DNA of 64,000 nt from an uncultured bacterium (GTDB lineage Bacteria; Bacteroidota; Bacteroidia; Bacteroidales; Bacteroidaceae). The notes beneath the pieces were generated by a model, which searched no databases, was not told the DNA's origin, and saw only the letters and a program-made list of their open reading frames with translations. Each line of letters opens with the position of its first letter. Position 1 is the stretch's first letter. Location: the NCBI GenBank assembly GCA_905214795.1, contig CAJMNM010000001.1, forward strand, positions 186,001 through 250,000, read 5' to 3'. Positions 36,015 through 46,800 of this stretch are shown here, in pieces. The position numbers and the translations under genes are program-made.

Positions 36015-37664
36015 TTAATATACGTAAGCCGGATTCTGATCTGCAGCCAGCAACGGATTGACATCGATCTCATCCTGATGGAATGGCAGATAAAGATTGT
36101 TAACAGAACCAAGTCGGGTCACCGCATCCTGTCCGTTCTTCTGATATTTTCTCATCAGATAGGTATTACGCAAAACAGACATGGTTTGTGTGGGTGATTC
36201 GGAATGTCTGACCATACGCACCAAATCGTACCACCGCTTGCCTTCGAACATGAGTTCACGCTGTCGCTCGTCAAGCACCAGCTGCTTGATATTATCCTTA
36301 TTATAGCTCAGTTTTGTCACACCTCCGCATGAGCGCTCATTGACAGCTTTCACTATGCTGAAAGCTTCCTCGCAGTTGGCATCTCCTCCGATATATGCCA
36401 ACGCCTCCGCACGCATGAGCATGACATCCGTCAGTCTGTAAACAACCCAGTTTGCAGCTGTTGTACGCAGGTATAATCCATCATCTGTCAACCACGTGGC
36501 ACGATATTTAAAAATAGGATAACTTGAAGACGTGGTCACACCGTCATAACCGGTATTCTCAAGCAAACGCACATCATTCTTATCAGAAAACAATGACGTT
36601 CCGGACTGATCAACCATCCATGACGCCGCGGTAAGCATGCCGCTACCGGTGTTTGAATTATCACCGTAGAACATCTTCAGACCTTCATTACCATTTGAAC
36701 GGTTCGTATAGTCATACTGTACCTCAAAAATACTCTCAAAAGAGTTACCTTGATAGAACAGCATGGAATAAGGATAATGATAACTTACACTTCCATCCAA
36801 CAACGGATATCCTTCGTATAATGCAAGTTCTCCATTATTCATATAAAGGTCATAATCGTTGTTCAGAAGTTCTTCTGACTGTTGCTTGTATTCTGCAAGC
36901 TTGTCATCCATAATCTTCTGTGTATAAGTCAGACAACTCTCATAATCGCCTTCCCACAAGCTGATATCTGCCAAAAGAGCATAAACCGACTGTGTATTAA
37001 AACGACCCTTACGCTCGCGTACATCGTCGAAATAATTCTTAGACCAGATATATTGCAAAGACCATTTCAAATCATCCTTAATCTGTTTCAACACTGTAGC
37101 CTCATCGTTGGCCGCGACCTTAAAATCTTCATCGTCTCCGATAGAAGCCTTTGTGATAAGAGGTACTTTCTGGAATGTGCGAATCAGATAGAAATAGCAT
37201 AACGCACGAATGGAAAGCGCCTCGGCCTCATATGCATGTAACTCGTCCATAGAAAAATTACCATCCTTCTGCTGTGCCTGAGGAGCGTAATAGAGGACTG
37301 TATTACAAAGATTTATAACGTCATAGAATGAGGACCATGAGTTCCACGGGTTCATTGTCGTGATATTATTTGTATAAAAATTATACAAATCTTCGTTGTT
37401 TGTCAATGCTGAGTTATCTGACACATTATCTGAACGAAGTTCGCTCCAGACAATAAGCCGTTTGGTCAACTCGGCATTCTGCATATTATAATAGCAAGAG
37501 GTAACTACATTTTCCACTTCGCTTTTCTTTTCCCAGAAATTTTCTACTACCACCGCATTGAGAGGAGTAATCTCCAGAAAGTCACCACATGAGGAAGTAA
37601 GCAACCCGACCAATGCCGTAGAAGCAAACAATCCCAAACGCATTTTTCTATATATATTGCTCAT
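36015..37664 (-). CDS. SusD/RagB-family surface lipoprotein
   Basis: A 549-residue SusD-type substrate-binding lipoprotein. The signal peptide ends in a lipobox TSSC with acidic residues after it (CGDFLEI). Family features are strong: FLEITPLNAVVVENFWEKKS, the tetratricopeptide-like AEALSIRALCYFYLIRTFQK and the closing VLDERQRELMFEGKRWYDLV, RMVRH. Start chosen at 37664 (MSNIYRKMRLGLF), the best fit to a signal peptide; in-frame ATGs at 37670 and 37694 exist. It is 35 bases downstream of its SusC partner by this start and 18 bases upstream of a FAS1 gene. Confidence 0.92.
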   Translation of the reverse strand: MSNIYRKMRLGLFASTALVGLLTSSCGDFLEITPLNAVVVENFWEKKSEVENVVTSCYYNMQNAELTKRLIVWSELRSDNVSDNSALTNNEDLYNFYTNNITTMNPWNSWSSFYDVINLCNTVLYYAPQAQQKDGNFSMDELHAYEAEALSIRALCYFYLIRTFQKVPLITKASIGDDEDFKVAANDEATVLKQIKDDLKWSLQYIWSKNYFDDVRERKGRFNTQSVYALLADISLWEGDYESCLTYTQKIMDDKLAEYKQQSEELLNNDYDLYMNNGELALYEGYPLLDGSVSYHYPYSMLFYQGNSFESIFEVQYDYTNRSNGNEGLKMFYGDNSNTGSGMLTAASWMVDQSGTSLFSDKNDVRLLENTGYDGVTTSSSYPIFKYRATWLTDDGLYLRTTAANWVVYRLTDVMLMRAEALAYIGGDANCEEAFSIVKAVNERSCGGVTKLSYNKDNIKQLVLDERQRELMFEGKRWYDLVRMVRHSESPTQTMSVLRNTYLMRKYQKNGQDAVTRLGSVNNLYLPFHQDEIDVNPLLAADQNPAYVY

Positions 37665-37699
37665 AATCATATTCTTAATTATTAGATAGAACATTCTTA

Positions 37700-40600
37700 T
37701 CAGAATCCCACTGTAATACCCAATGTATAAGACTTGGCACGCGGCGTATTAGCGTTATCTGTAGTCACACCCATACCGCCGTAACCAACCTCCGGATCCA
37801 CTCCAGAATATTTTGTCAAACAGAACAAATTATCACCACTCAGGTAGATACTCAACTGTGACAAGCCATAATTCTTAAGTTTCTTTGGATCGAATGAATA
37901 AGACAGCTGCAAATAATTCAATCGGATAAACGAACCGTCTTCTACAAAACGGTCACTACCTAACCAGTTATAACCAGCGCTGTAAAGTGCACGCGGCAAG
38001 ATATGTGAACCGTCTGCGCCATCGCCTTCCTTACGCCAGCGGTAGTTTACAGCCGAACTTTGATTGTTTGAAGAATACATATTCTCGGCATTCATACGTG
38101 CCATATTTACAATCTTATTGCCATAACGATAGTTGAACTGTGCATTGAGTGACCACCGTTTATACATCAGACGGAATCCGAATCCACCGGTCAACTTAGG
38201 TAATGAACTACCTAAATAAACAATATCATACTGATTGATATTACCATCATGGTTTACATCCTCGTAAATGGCATCACCTCCTGTAAAGGCATAATGCGCA
38301 CCATCGTAATCATAATACATCTGCATTGGCTTACCGTCAGCTCCGTAAACTACATTTCCGGAAGCGTCGTGAACCACCGGGCAGGACGAGCCGTTTGCGA
38401 TGGCTGTCTCAAAATTATCATAACTATAAGCATAAACACCTTTATAACGCAGTCCATAAATGGCACCAAAAGGATTGTTTAACTGAACGCGTGTGATGTA
38501 TTTACCATTCTCGGGCAACTTCACACCGGTACCGTTAATGGCAGCCAAACGAATCGGGTCCATTTTGGTTATCGTATTACGGTTATTTGCAAACGTCAGA
38601 TTAAAAGTTGCGGCCAAATCACCAACCAATTTTACACGGTTCAACTGCAAATTAATCTCATAACCTTCGTTCTTCATGTTTCCGCTATTCTCATACTTCA
38701 ACGTAGAGAATCCGGAAGTGGACGGTATACGAGGATCTTTCATAAGCAAATCTGACTTCAACTGTGAATACAGGTTGATATCAGCTGTTACCAAATCATT
38801 GAATAAACCTATATTCATACCCAGGTTCCACGCATTCTGCTTCTCCCACCGTAAGTCTGTCAATCGGATGTTAGCAGGACGCATACCTGTACTGTTAATA
38901 TATTTTCCATCTACATTATAAATACTGTAATAAGTGTCACCTGCTCCTGGCTGTGTTCCGGTTACTCCCCAACCAAAACGCAGGGCAAACATGCTCAACC
39001 ATTTTTCTGAGAATTTCATCCAACTCTCATCTGAAATATTCCATCGTCCGGACACGGCATAGAATGTACCCCAACGGTGTGACGGCCCGAAACGTGTACT
39101 TCCGTCACCTCGCGCAGACACATCCAAAGAATATTTGGACTGATAAGAATAATGGGCAGACAACACCCAGCTGGCACTCCGCCAATGACCGGCTCCAGAG
39201 GTTGTTCCACTAAGATAACCTCCAGACGAAGCAGATGTAATAGTACCACTCGGCAACAGATAAGAACTGACAGACTGGGACGAAGAGGTTCCACTGGTCA
39301 TTTCTCCCTGGAACAATACACTTAGGGCATGGTCCTCATTATCAAAATGCGGCATAAATGTTAATCTGTGACGGGTAGTAAAACCGAAACTCTTATCAAA
39401 CGATGATGATGCCGGATTGATGGCTTTCTCATTCTGTCTGTAATCCACAGATTTTAACTCGTAAGGATAATAACTGTCATTATAGTTATTCAGAATACTG
39501 AGCACAACTGTACCATTATAATCCAAACGTGTTGACTGATCATCTATACCCAATAATCTGTATTGTATATCAAACTGTGGTGCTACATTATAACTGCGAC
39601 TTTCTTTCTGGGCAAGATATGCAGAAGCCACAGGATTCACCAATCCGCGCTGACCTCCCAACTCATCCTTGTCACCAGAATAACTCTCCTTGAATTTTGG
39701 CATTGTATAATAGGTTCCTAAAGAATTTCCATAAGCGTCTTCATCATATACTGCCAGATTCGGCATCTTTGTATATGCGATATTCAACAGATTATCGCTG
39801 TTTTGCTTGTTATCTGTATAAGTCAAAGCAAAATTGCTGGAAATCTTGATCCGGTCGTTCACAAAGTAATCTAATGCCATTCTGGTGGAGAAACGATCCA
39901 GACGCTGGGCGATTACCGAACCGTTCTGATGATCATATCCGGCAGAAATACGGTAATTAGCTTTTTCACCACCACCGGAAATAGATACATAATGTGTCTG
40001 GAACAATCCGAACTGCTTTACTTCATCACGCCAATCTGTATTGTTATTAAACTGTTCGTATTCTGAGAAGGTTGGATCATAATTTAATTCCGGCTGACTT
40101 TCCGGTGCCTGATTGGTATTGAAAAGTTCCTCTTTCATCAACATGGTATACTCATCTCCGTCGAGCAAACGGTAGCCATCCGGCTGATAAGTACCTTTTA
40201 ATCTCAATGAATAAGTTACCCTTGGTTTTCCGCGAGAACCACGCTTTGTTACGATGCTGATGACACCGTTGGAACCTCTTGAGCCCCAAATTGCTGTAGC
40301 CGCAGCATCTTTCAATACCGTAATACTTTCGATATCTTCCGGATTGATAGACAAGAGTTCGGCAAACCGTTCATCTGTCATACTTGTATAATCGATGTCG
40401 TCATTAGCATCTGTTTCGAAGATATTGCCATCAATAACAATCAATGGTTCTGTATTGGCATAAATGGAAGAAACACCTCTCAAACGCATGCTTGTACCGG
40501 AACCCAGATTTCCGGAATTGGCGATAATGTCCAAACCGGCAATACGCCCCTGTAAAGCCTCATCTGCAGAAGTAAATGACAAACCTTCAAATTCTGTCAT

Positions 40601-41005
40601 CTTAATGGTCTGCTGTGAAAAAGACTGCTCACGCTCCGGTATAGTCAATCCTCCCGTAGCTACCTTGGGACGTGCTTCTACTACCACCTCGTCCAGCATG
40701 GTATCGTCTTTCATCTTCACATTAAACAAGGTCTTGTTGCCTATCTCCATTATAACCGGTTTACATCCCACATAGCTGAACTTTATTTTATCCTTAGGAT
40801 TTCTGATTCTAAGCGAGAAGTGTCCGTTCATATCTGTTATAGTAGCTTCTACAATACGGTTCGTAGCATCAATCTCCACTACATGTACTCCGATCAGTGG
40901 GCCCAAATCGTCTTCAACCGTTCCGCTTGCTACCCGTTGTTGCGCCCACACCGTAAGCGGTGCCAACAACAAAATCAACAACGATAATATCTTTTGTATT
41001 TTCAT
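37700..41005 (-). CDS. SusC/RagA-family TonB-dependent transporter
   Basis: A 1101-residue outer-membrane importer. Signal peptide MKIQKILSLLILLLAPLTVW; carboxypeptidase-regulatory-like domain (about 24-100, SGTVEDDLGPLIGVHVVEID, TDMNGHFSLRI); plug domain with the canonical NPEDIESITVLKDAAATAIW, GSRGSNGVISIVTKRG; then the barrel ending TLGITVGF. It resembles the second SusC in layout but has the standard plug signature, so the two pairs are not recent duplicates. Start chosen at 41005 because the signal peptide begins there; an ATG at 41029 would add eight residues. No STN domain. It pairs with the SusD directly downstream. Confidence 0.94.
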   Translation of the reverse strand: MKIQKILSLLILLLAPLTVWAQQRVASGTVEDDLGPLIGVHVVEIDATNRIVEATITDMNGHFSLRIRNPKDKIKFSYVGCKPVIMEIGNKTLFNVKMKDDTMLDEVVVEARPKVATGGLTIPEREQSFSQQTIKMTEFEGLSFTSADEALQGRIAGLDIIANSGNLGSGTSMRLRGVSSIYANTEPLIVIDGNIFETDANDDIDYTSMTDERFAELLSINPEDIESITVLKDAAATAIWGSRGSNGVISIVTKRGSRGKPRVTYSLRLKGTYQPDGYRLLDGDEYTMLMKEELFNTNQAPESQPELNYDPTFSEYEQFNNNTDWRDEVKQFGLFQTHYVSISGGGEKANYRISAGYDHQNGSVIAQRLDRFSTRMALDYFVNDRIKISSNFALTYTDNKQNSDNLLNIAYTKMPNLAVYDEDAYGNSLGTYYTMPKFKESYSGDKDELGGQRGLVNPVASAYLAQKESRSYNVAPQFDIQYRLLGIDDQSTRLDYNGTVVLSILNNYNDSYYPYELKSVDYRQNEKAINPASSSFDKSFGFTTRHRLTFMPHFDNEDHALSVLFQGEMTSGTSSSQSVSSYLLPSGTITSASSGGYLSGTTSGAGHWRSASWVLSAHYSYQSKYSLDVSARGDGSTRFGPSHRWGTFYAVSGRWNISDESWMKFSEKWLSMFALRFGWGVTGTQPGAGDTYYSIYNVDGKYINSTGMRPANIRLTDLRWEKQNAWNLGMNIGLFNDLVTADINLYSQLKSDLLMKDPRIPSTSGFSTLKYENSGNMKNEGYEINLQLNRVKLVGDLAATFNLTFANNRNTITKMDPIRLAAINGTGVKLPENGKYITRVQLNNPFGAIYGLRYKGVYAYSYDNFETAIANGSSCPVVHDASGNVVYGADGKPMQMYYDYDGAHYAFTGGDAIYEDVNHDGNINQYDIVYLGSSLPKLTGGFGFRLMYKRWSLNAQFNYRYGNKIVNMARMNAENMYSSNNQSSAVNYRWRKEGDGADGSHILPRALYSAGYNWLGSDRFVEDGSFIRLNYLQLSYSFDPKKLKNYGLSQLSIYLSGDNLFCLTKYSGVDPEVGYGGMGVTTDNANTPRAKSYTLGITVGF

Positions 41006-41053
41006 GATTAACAATTTAAAGTTATGCACGCATTTTTTTCAATTACCTCATGT

Positions 41054-43759
41054 TTATTGTGCCCGCTCATTATCCTTAAGACACAAACATTCCTTATCAT
41101 AAATCAACGGTTCGTCAATATGATGTACCACCGCATAAGAAGAGGTTGAAATAGACGATGTGAATGTATTACCATTAAATGAATATTCCCTGACCGGATA
41201 ATTATAATCCTCAGCTGTAGTTGTCACGACCTTAGCCGGTGCTGACCACTCTGGGAGATAGTTTCCTTTTATAGACAGATTACTACCATCTACAGTCACA
41301 TCCAAAGTATAACTCAAACCTTCCTGTTCTCCACTGGCAACAAAGGCCGCGGTTTCATATGTACCACTCTTTTGATTTCCGCCAATGTAAACAGCATTGT
41401 CCTGCAAATGGTATTTCAGGAAGCTGATTACCCGTTCCGTATATACTCTTTTCAAAGAGTCCACATTCATATCCTCGTCTCCGGCATACACCTCATCCAG
41501 ATTATTAATATCTTTCCATCGTGGCAATCCATGAGAAAATGCTTTTTCCATGGCTTGATTATCCGGAACATAAACAGTATAATGATATGAATTAAAAGAT
41601 TTTACTGTTGTATTGTCATCATTCATACTGTAATAATTGCCACTTCGCTTTAATATTGCATACAAATTATATTCGTTAGCAGTCCATTCATCGTTTCCTC
41701 TCAACAAATCGTAGAACTCACTATATTCGGGGTTTGAACTCAAGACATTAACTAATGAAGTAAATGTAGCTTGTGCCAATTCGTTAAAAATATAATATGA
41801 ACCATTGTCTTTCACTGCTGAATTCACAGATGAGATTGAAGTATCAAACAATTGATTATGAAGGACTATTCCCTCTCCATTCTTACGGACCTCTACCATA
41901 CCATCATCCTTCGTCATATAATACAGAGCTCCGTTTCCAAAAACATTTCCTCCTGAAACATCACGGGGTACAATACAGAAATTAAGAATATCTGTAAGGC
42001 GATTTACCACTGTTGCATTGGGTGTATAAGTTCCATCAGTATTTTGAGTAGCAGCCATTAATTTCATATCTTCCTTTTTACAACCATCCTTACCTCCTAC
42101 AGTTTTATCATAACGGTATGAATAAGCCTGAACAGTCTTAGAGGTTTCATCATAATAGAATGAGAACCAACGTGGATCAGAAGTATTATAACTGACTGGG
42201 TCTATATAAGTTGAAAATGCTTCATCTGTAAAAATCAAGAAATTATAATAACTTACCATAGAAAGCAAATAAGGCTTAAATTCCAACTCACTCACTGCCC
42301 AATTCATAATCTTCAGATTGTCTTCTACCAAACACGGCGCAATTACAGAACGGAATGATGCCGGAGCATACACATTTGACATAACATAAACAGCACCATT
42401 ACAACATACAGAAGTACTTTCTTTTACGATGTCTGCCTTATCTAATCCCATCTGGTCTTTTGCATCATCCAACACGGTATTGAATTTACTTGGTAAAGAA
42501 GACAGGAAAGAATATTGCATATGGTTGTTCACGAACTCAACAAGCACATTGTCTGGAACATCTTCAAAAGGAACTTCACTTGGATATCGTTCACGCAAAA
42601 ATGCACCATCATCACTGTTCCAATAAGTAATCAACGCATCGTCTGTTGGAGCAAAGACAGAAGCCATATCATTTCCCAGTTCTAAATCACCATTTGTGTA
42701 GTCATTCTGTCCCGGATCGAATTTAAGAAGAGAAGCTACCGGCTGACCTTGCCACATGGTTTCTCCATTGCCATTCGCATCTTTCCAGAAATATCTCCGT
42801 TCATAAATGGAATCCCCACCAGCCAAATCGTTATATAAATTCTGACCGGCGTAGAATGTTTTTAAATACTTATATTGTTCTGCTGTTGAAGTCGCAGAGA
42901 AAGGTGCAGAAAAACGATCTATCATCTGACTGAAAAGATTTGTTTTTCCATTGGCCCGTAAATAAGACGACATATTAAGCAACGGTGAAGGAACATCATC
43001 CATTATATGAATATATCCGTTCTGACAGGTCACATTTCCTTCGCGCACCTTAACGTTATTTACATAAACATCATTCTCATCAAAACTCTTTCCATTAAAC
43101 AAATAACTGAAATCCTCTTTGGTCATACCTTGGGCCATCATGTGTCTCCACAAGAAATGTACCATCGGTGTTGTACCATTATCAATCACATTATACATAT
43201 CCTGATGCTTGTCACGCAACACACTCCATCTGTCACTGCTGACCGAAGCCGGAGTCAACTGCGCATAAGAAACCGCCGGAATTGAATCGTATACAGTCCA
43301 CAATGTATTGGTCCGACGCATAATCTGTCCTTTGAGAATATCATCTCCATTCGGTTGATTTGTCAACAAATCAAGGACATAAGCATTCTCAAGCATAGAG
43401 CTGTTTACCAGATATTTCTTCATTGCCGGCGTCAGATGATTTTCATCTAAACCATTTTTCTTGAAAAAGGCTCGAAATGCATCATCATCTGCCACAAAAA
43501 CAGTTACACTTCCTGTTTTTTTCAAGAAATCTGTTCTGCCTAAATCATCAGCCATCTTAAGATAAATACTAAAATTGCCTCTTTTCTGCAACTCGTCATA
43601 AATACTCTCACCCAACCATGCCGGCTTGTCCTGCGCCCATTCATAATTATCAGAACAAGCCGCCATCGCCAGGAGTGATATAGCTATATAACCGCTGCAC
43701 AACGTACCCTTACAGACTCTACGCCACAGCATCTTTGTCCGAAGAAAATCTTTCAGCAT
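41054..43759 (-). CDS. FAS1 (fasciclin)-domain lipoprotein, about 900 aa
   Basis: A large surface lipoprotein (901 residues from the chosen start) with lipobox MAAC (Cys about 35) followed by SDNYEW. Four fasciclin-like units can be seen. Their core strands are VTVFVADDDAFRAFFKKNGL (about 87), VFAPTDDALITYW (about 370), FLIFTDEAFSTYI (about 510) and YTVYVPDNQAMEKAF (about 733), each with a partner such as CQNGYIHIMDDVPSP, CNGAVYVMSNVYAP or GNGALYYMTKDDG. Starting at 43759 leaves a 14-bp inverted repeat outside the gene; the longer start at 43825 would run through that hairpin. It precedes the canonical SusC. Confidence 0.85.
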   Translation of the reverse strand: MLKDFLRTKMLWRRVCKGTLCSGYIAISLLAMAACSDNYEWAQDKPAWLGESIYDELQKRGNFSIYLKMADDLGRTDFLKKTGSVTVFVADDDAFRAFFKKNGLDENHLTPAMKKYLVNSSMLENAYVLDLLTNQPNGDDILKGQIMRRTNTLWTVYDSIPAVSYAQLTPASVSSDRWSVLRDKHQDMYNVIDNGTTPMVHFLWRHMMAQGMTKEDFSYLFNGKSFDENDVYVNNVKVREGNVTCQNGYIHIMDDVPSPLLNMSSYLRANGKTNLFSQMIDRFSAPFSATSTAEQYKYLKTFYAGQNLYNDLAGGDSIYERRYFWKDANGNGETMWQGQPVASLLKFDPGQNDYTNGDLELGNDMASVFAPTDDALITYWNSDDGAFLRERYPSEVPFEDVPDNVLVEFVNNHMQYSFLSSLPSKFNTVLDDAKDQMGLDKADIVKESTSVCCNGAVYVMSNVYAPASFRSVIAPCLVEDNLKIMNWAVSELEFKPYLLSMVSYYNFLIFTDEAFSTYIDPVSYNTSDPRWFSFYYDETSKTVQAYSYRYDKTVGGKDGCKKEDMKLMAATQNTDGTYTPNATVVNRLTDILNFCIVPRDVSGGNVFGNGALYYMTKDDGMVEVRKNGEGIVLHNQLFDTSISSVNSAVKDNGSYYIFNELAQATFTSLVNVLSSNPEYSEFYDLLRGNDEWTANEYNLYAILKRSGNYYSMNDDNTTVKSFNSYHYTVYVPDNQAMEKAFSHGLPRWKDINNLDEVYAGDEDMNVDSLKRVYTERVISFLKYHLQDNAVYIGGNQKSGTYETAAFVASGEQEGLSYTLDVTVDGSNLSIKGNYLPEWSAPAKVVTTTAEDYNYPVREYSFNGNTFTSSISTSSYAVVHHIDEPLIYDKECLCLKDNERAQ

Positions 43760-43775
43760 ATACTTATTTTTTATT

Positions 43776-43814
43776 ACATGCGACATGTCGCTGTTGAAAG
43801 GACATGTCGCATGT
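43776..43814 (-). promoter_or_regulatory. 14-bp perfect hairpin between cluster genes
   Basis: ACATGCGACATGTC (43776-43789) and its exact inverse (43801-43814) with an 11-base loop, 11 bases past the stop of the duplicated-module gene. On the minus strand it is followed by AATAAAAAATAAG, not by T residues, so it is more likely an mRNA-stability or processing hairpin than a terminator. Confidence 0.75.
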
Positions 43815-43824
43815 TTATTGAACA

Positions 43825-46800
43825 TTACTTAATCATTATTTTCTTACCACCGATTATATAAAGCCCCTTGGCTAAACCTTTTGCAGCTTCTTCGCGCTTA
43901 ACCTGCTTGCGAATCAGCTTACCAGTAAAGTCATAAACATCTACATAATCAGATAATTGAGTTTCATCAGCAATAGCATCTTCTACGCCAACACCTTCTT
44001 GTGTACCAACATAGTAAAGTCTGAAATTGTCAGCTTTCCACCATTTACCGTTTCCACCAATAACACTGTTACCTTTTACACCGATAACCAATTCTCCGTT
44101 TGTTACATAAACCTCCGGAACATAAGTTGTTGTAGAAGCTACACCCACAGCATTTTTCCATACATCTTCATCTCCATTGAATGGAACTGTAACATAAACG
44201 CTGTCAGCATAAACATATACGGTACTATCATTTCCTGATATATCAGGTACAGTTGTTGTTGATACGCTACGTGTCATACCATAAAGATCCAAATTACCAG
44301 CAATACCAGGCTCTGAAGTGATTGTAGCAGCCTCTATACGATAAGCACCTGTAGGTAAAGCTATTTTTCCTTCAATAGCAACCCCTGTTCCAATAGCTTG
44401 AGAATAATCTGCCGGTGATCCAGCATTATGATCAGCATGACCAGACCAGCTGTAGCAATATAATTCGGTATCACCTGAAACTGCAGAGGTGCAAACATAA
44501 GCATCTGCATTTGATATACAAGTCCAACCATTAACAACTGTATTAGTCGGGTCACCTGCCTCTGTTACAGAATTCTGATAAATATTAGGATTTACAATGA
44601 AGCTTGTCATATCAAAAGGTTTCTCGGGTGTTGCTGTAGCCAAAACCTCCGGTGTCATGGCATTTACACAAAGTGCATTCATTTCCAACGTTGCCATATC
44701 TGCATCCAACTGATCAATATTGTCTGACTTCAACAGATTGACAATTGTTTTATATGCATCCTCTTCTGACAGTCCGCCAATTTGATCTGCCAATATTTTA
44801 GCCTTACTCAACGGATAGCATATTGCAACAGATGCCAACAAATCATTTATTGCTGTTTGTAAATCAGATGATAATGTCACCACTTCATCACCAAGCAAGC
44901 TTTCCCAAGACAACCCATCTGCAAATATTGCGGCTTCCTCTAATTTCAGATTAAATTTACTTGTTACTGTAGGTTGAGCGACAATGGCACCATCCGTCAA
45001 CTGTTGACTCAAAGTTGTTCCATTAACCAAAAGCGGATTAAATGTTTCATAATTAGAAATTACTGTTTCAGCTTCGCCCAACAAAACATCCATTGCTTCA
45101 ATTGCTTCACTCAATTCATCTACAGTAACGTCCGGATTTGCCAGTAACTCAGGGAATTCTTCAAGACAAATTGCTAAATCTTCATCATCAACGTTATATC
45201 CGACCAGCGTTTCGTGTACAGTCTGACCTTGTGCCAAACGTTCCTGTAAACGCTCAACATAAGCTGTCAAAGCAGAAGAACTTACATAGTACAAGCGGAA
45301 ATTATCAGCTTTCCAAGACTTTCCAGTTCCACCAACATAACCTGGTTCATCAAGATATTTTCCTTTTACACCGATATACAATTGCCCATTCTTTACCTCA
45401 ACATTAAGTACTTCTGTTGTAACGCCAAGTACAGCTCTTGCACTATCATACTTAGCAATATCAGTATTAATCAGTGACTTTACAAAATTCACACTGTCTG
45501 TTGAAGCATACAAATAAATATTACCATCACCACCGTCAGTATATGTTGCAGCATGTAATTCATATAAACCATCCGGCAAATTCACTACACCTTCTCTGTT
45601 ACCTCCAACTTTCTGGAAATAATGTCCTTTACCAATAGTATTAGCATCATTACCTGACCAACTGTAACACCATAAATCAGAATCTGTATATGAATCAGAT
45701 GTCGGATTCTTATTATCCGCACTACCTCTCGTATCACAATTCCAACCATCAGGTGCAACAGTGCTTTCAGCTTTCTGATAAATATTAGGATTAACAATAA
45801 AGCTTGTCAAGTCGATAGGATTTTCATCTGAAGCCTGAGCGAGGAATTCACTCGTCATAGCATCCTTACAGATCGCATTCAAGGCCATCACATTTAAAGC
45901 TACATCATCGTAAGTTAATTCAGTAGAATTCAAAGCAGACTCTACAGCCTTATATTCTTCTGTTTCAGAAAGTCCTCCTATTTGATCAGCCAAGTTTTTA
46001 GCCTTCAACAAGGTATAATTTAAAGCAACAACTGTTCTCAATTTTGATGTTGCTGTTGTCACATCTTCTACTGTTTGTGTAAATGCAGTACCCATATCAG
46101 CCAAAGTTGTTTTAGCCAACAATTCTTTTGCAGCATCTACCACACTTTGTAATTCAGATACGTTCTGAGAAGGAGCAAAATATGTTCCATCAGCACAATC
46201 TGATAACAATTTCTCAGCTGAAGAAATAACAGAAACCAAAGAATTACACTGAGTTAACGCAGCCACAAATATAGCATTTTGACCTTCTATATCTTTTATT
46301 GCATTGTTAATATCCTCTTCTGGCGTTGCCTCTGTATAATTACTATACTTATCTATAAGCTGTGTTAATTCTTCTACTGCATTTGTTGCACCAGCGCTTT
46401 CAAACTGGCCACGGTATTCTGTCAATTTACCAAGCTGAGCTTTCAATGCATCTATCGCTGCACCATCAACATAAAGTTTAAAGTCATCCCAACAAGTCCA
46501 AGAACCGCCCGCATTAGTTTTTACACTTATACCAACCAGCATCTCTTGTCCTTCTGTTGCTGTAAACTCCAATTCTGTCGCATAATATGACGGATCAAGA
46601 TCACAGTACTCACGCATTGATTGCATTCCGTCCGGCCAACCATTTTTCAGATTATTACTGGTTAAGTTTTTAGGTGCACTATACAAAGAAGCCAAAGCAA
46701 CACTGTCCTCTCCGGCAAACAAATACGCAAGAATTACTTCTGTTCCGGCCTCATAAGCCGCACCAGCATCATTACTGCCCGCCCTGTGAAATCCTCTTAC

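Noticed and set aside
27343..37664. Tandem duplication of one SusC/SusD unit
   Set aside because: The two SusC proteins differ in signal, plug signature and barrel sequence, and the SusD proteins differ too, so they are separate lineages and not a recent copy.
43760..43825. N-terminal extension of the large FAS1 protein
   Set aside because: It would be translated through a perfect 14-bp inverted repeat and puts 22 non-signal residues ahead of the lipoprotein signal.
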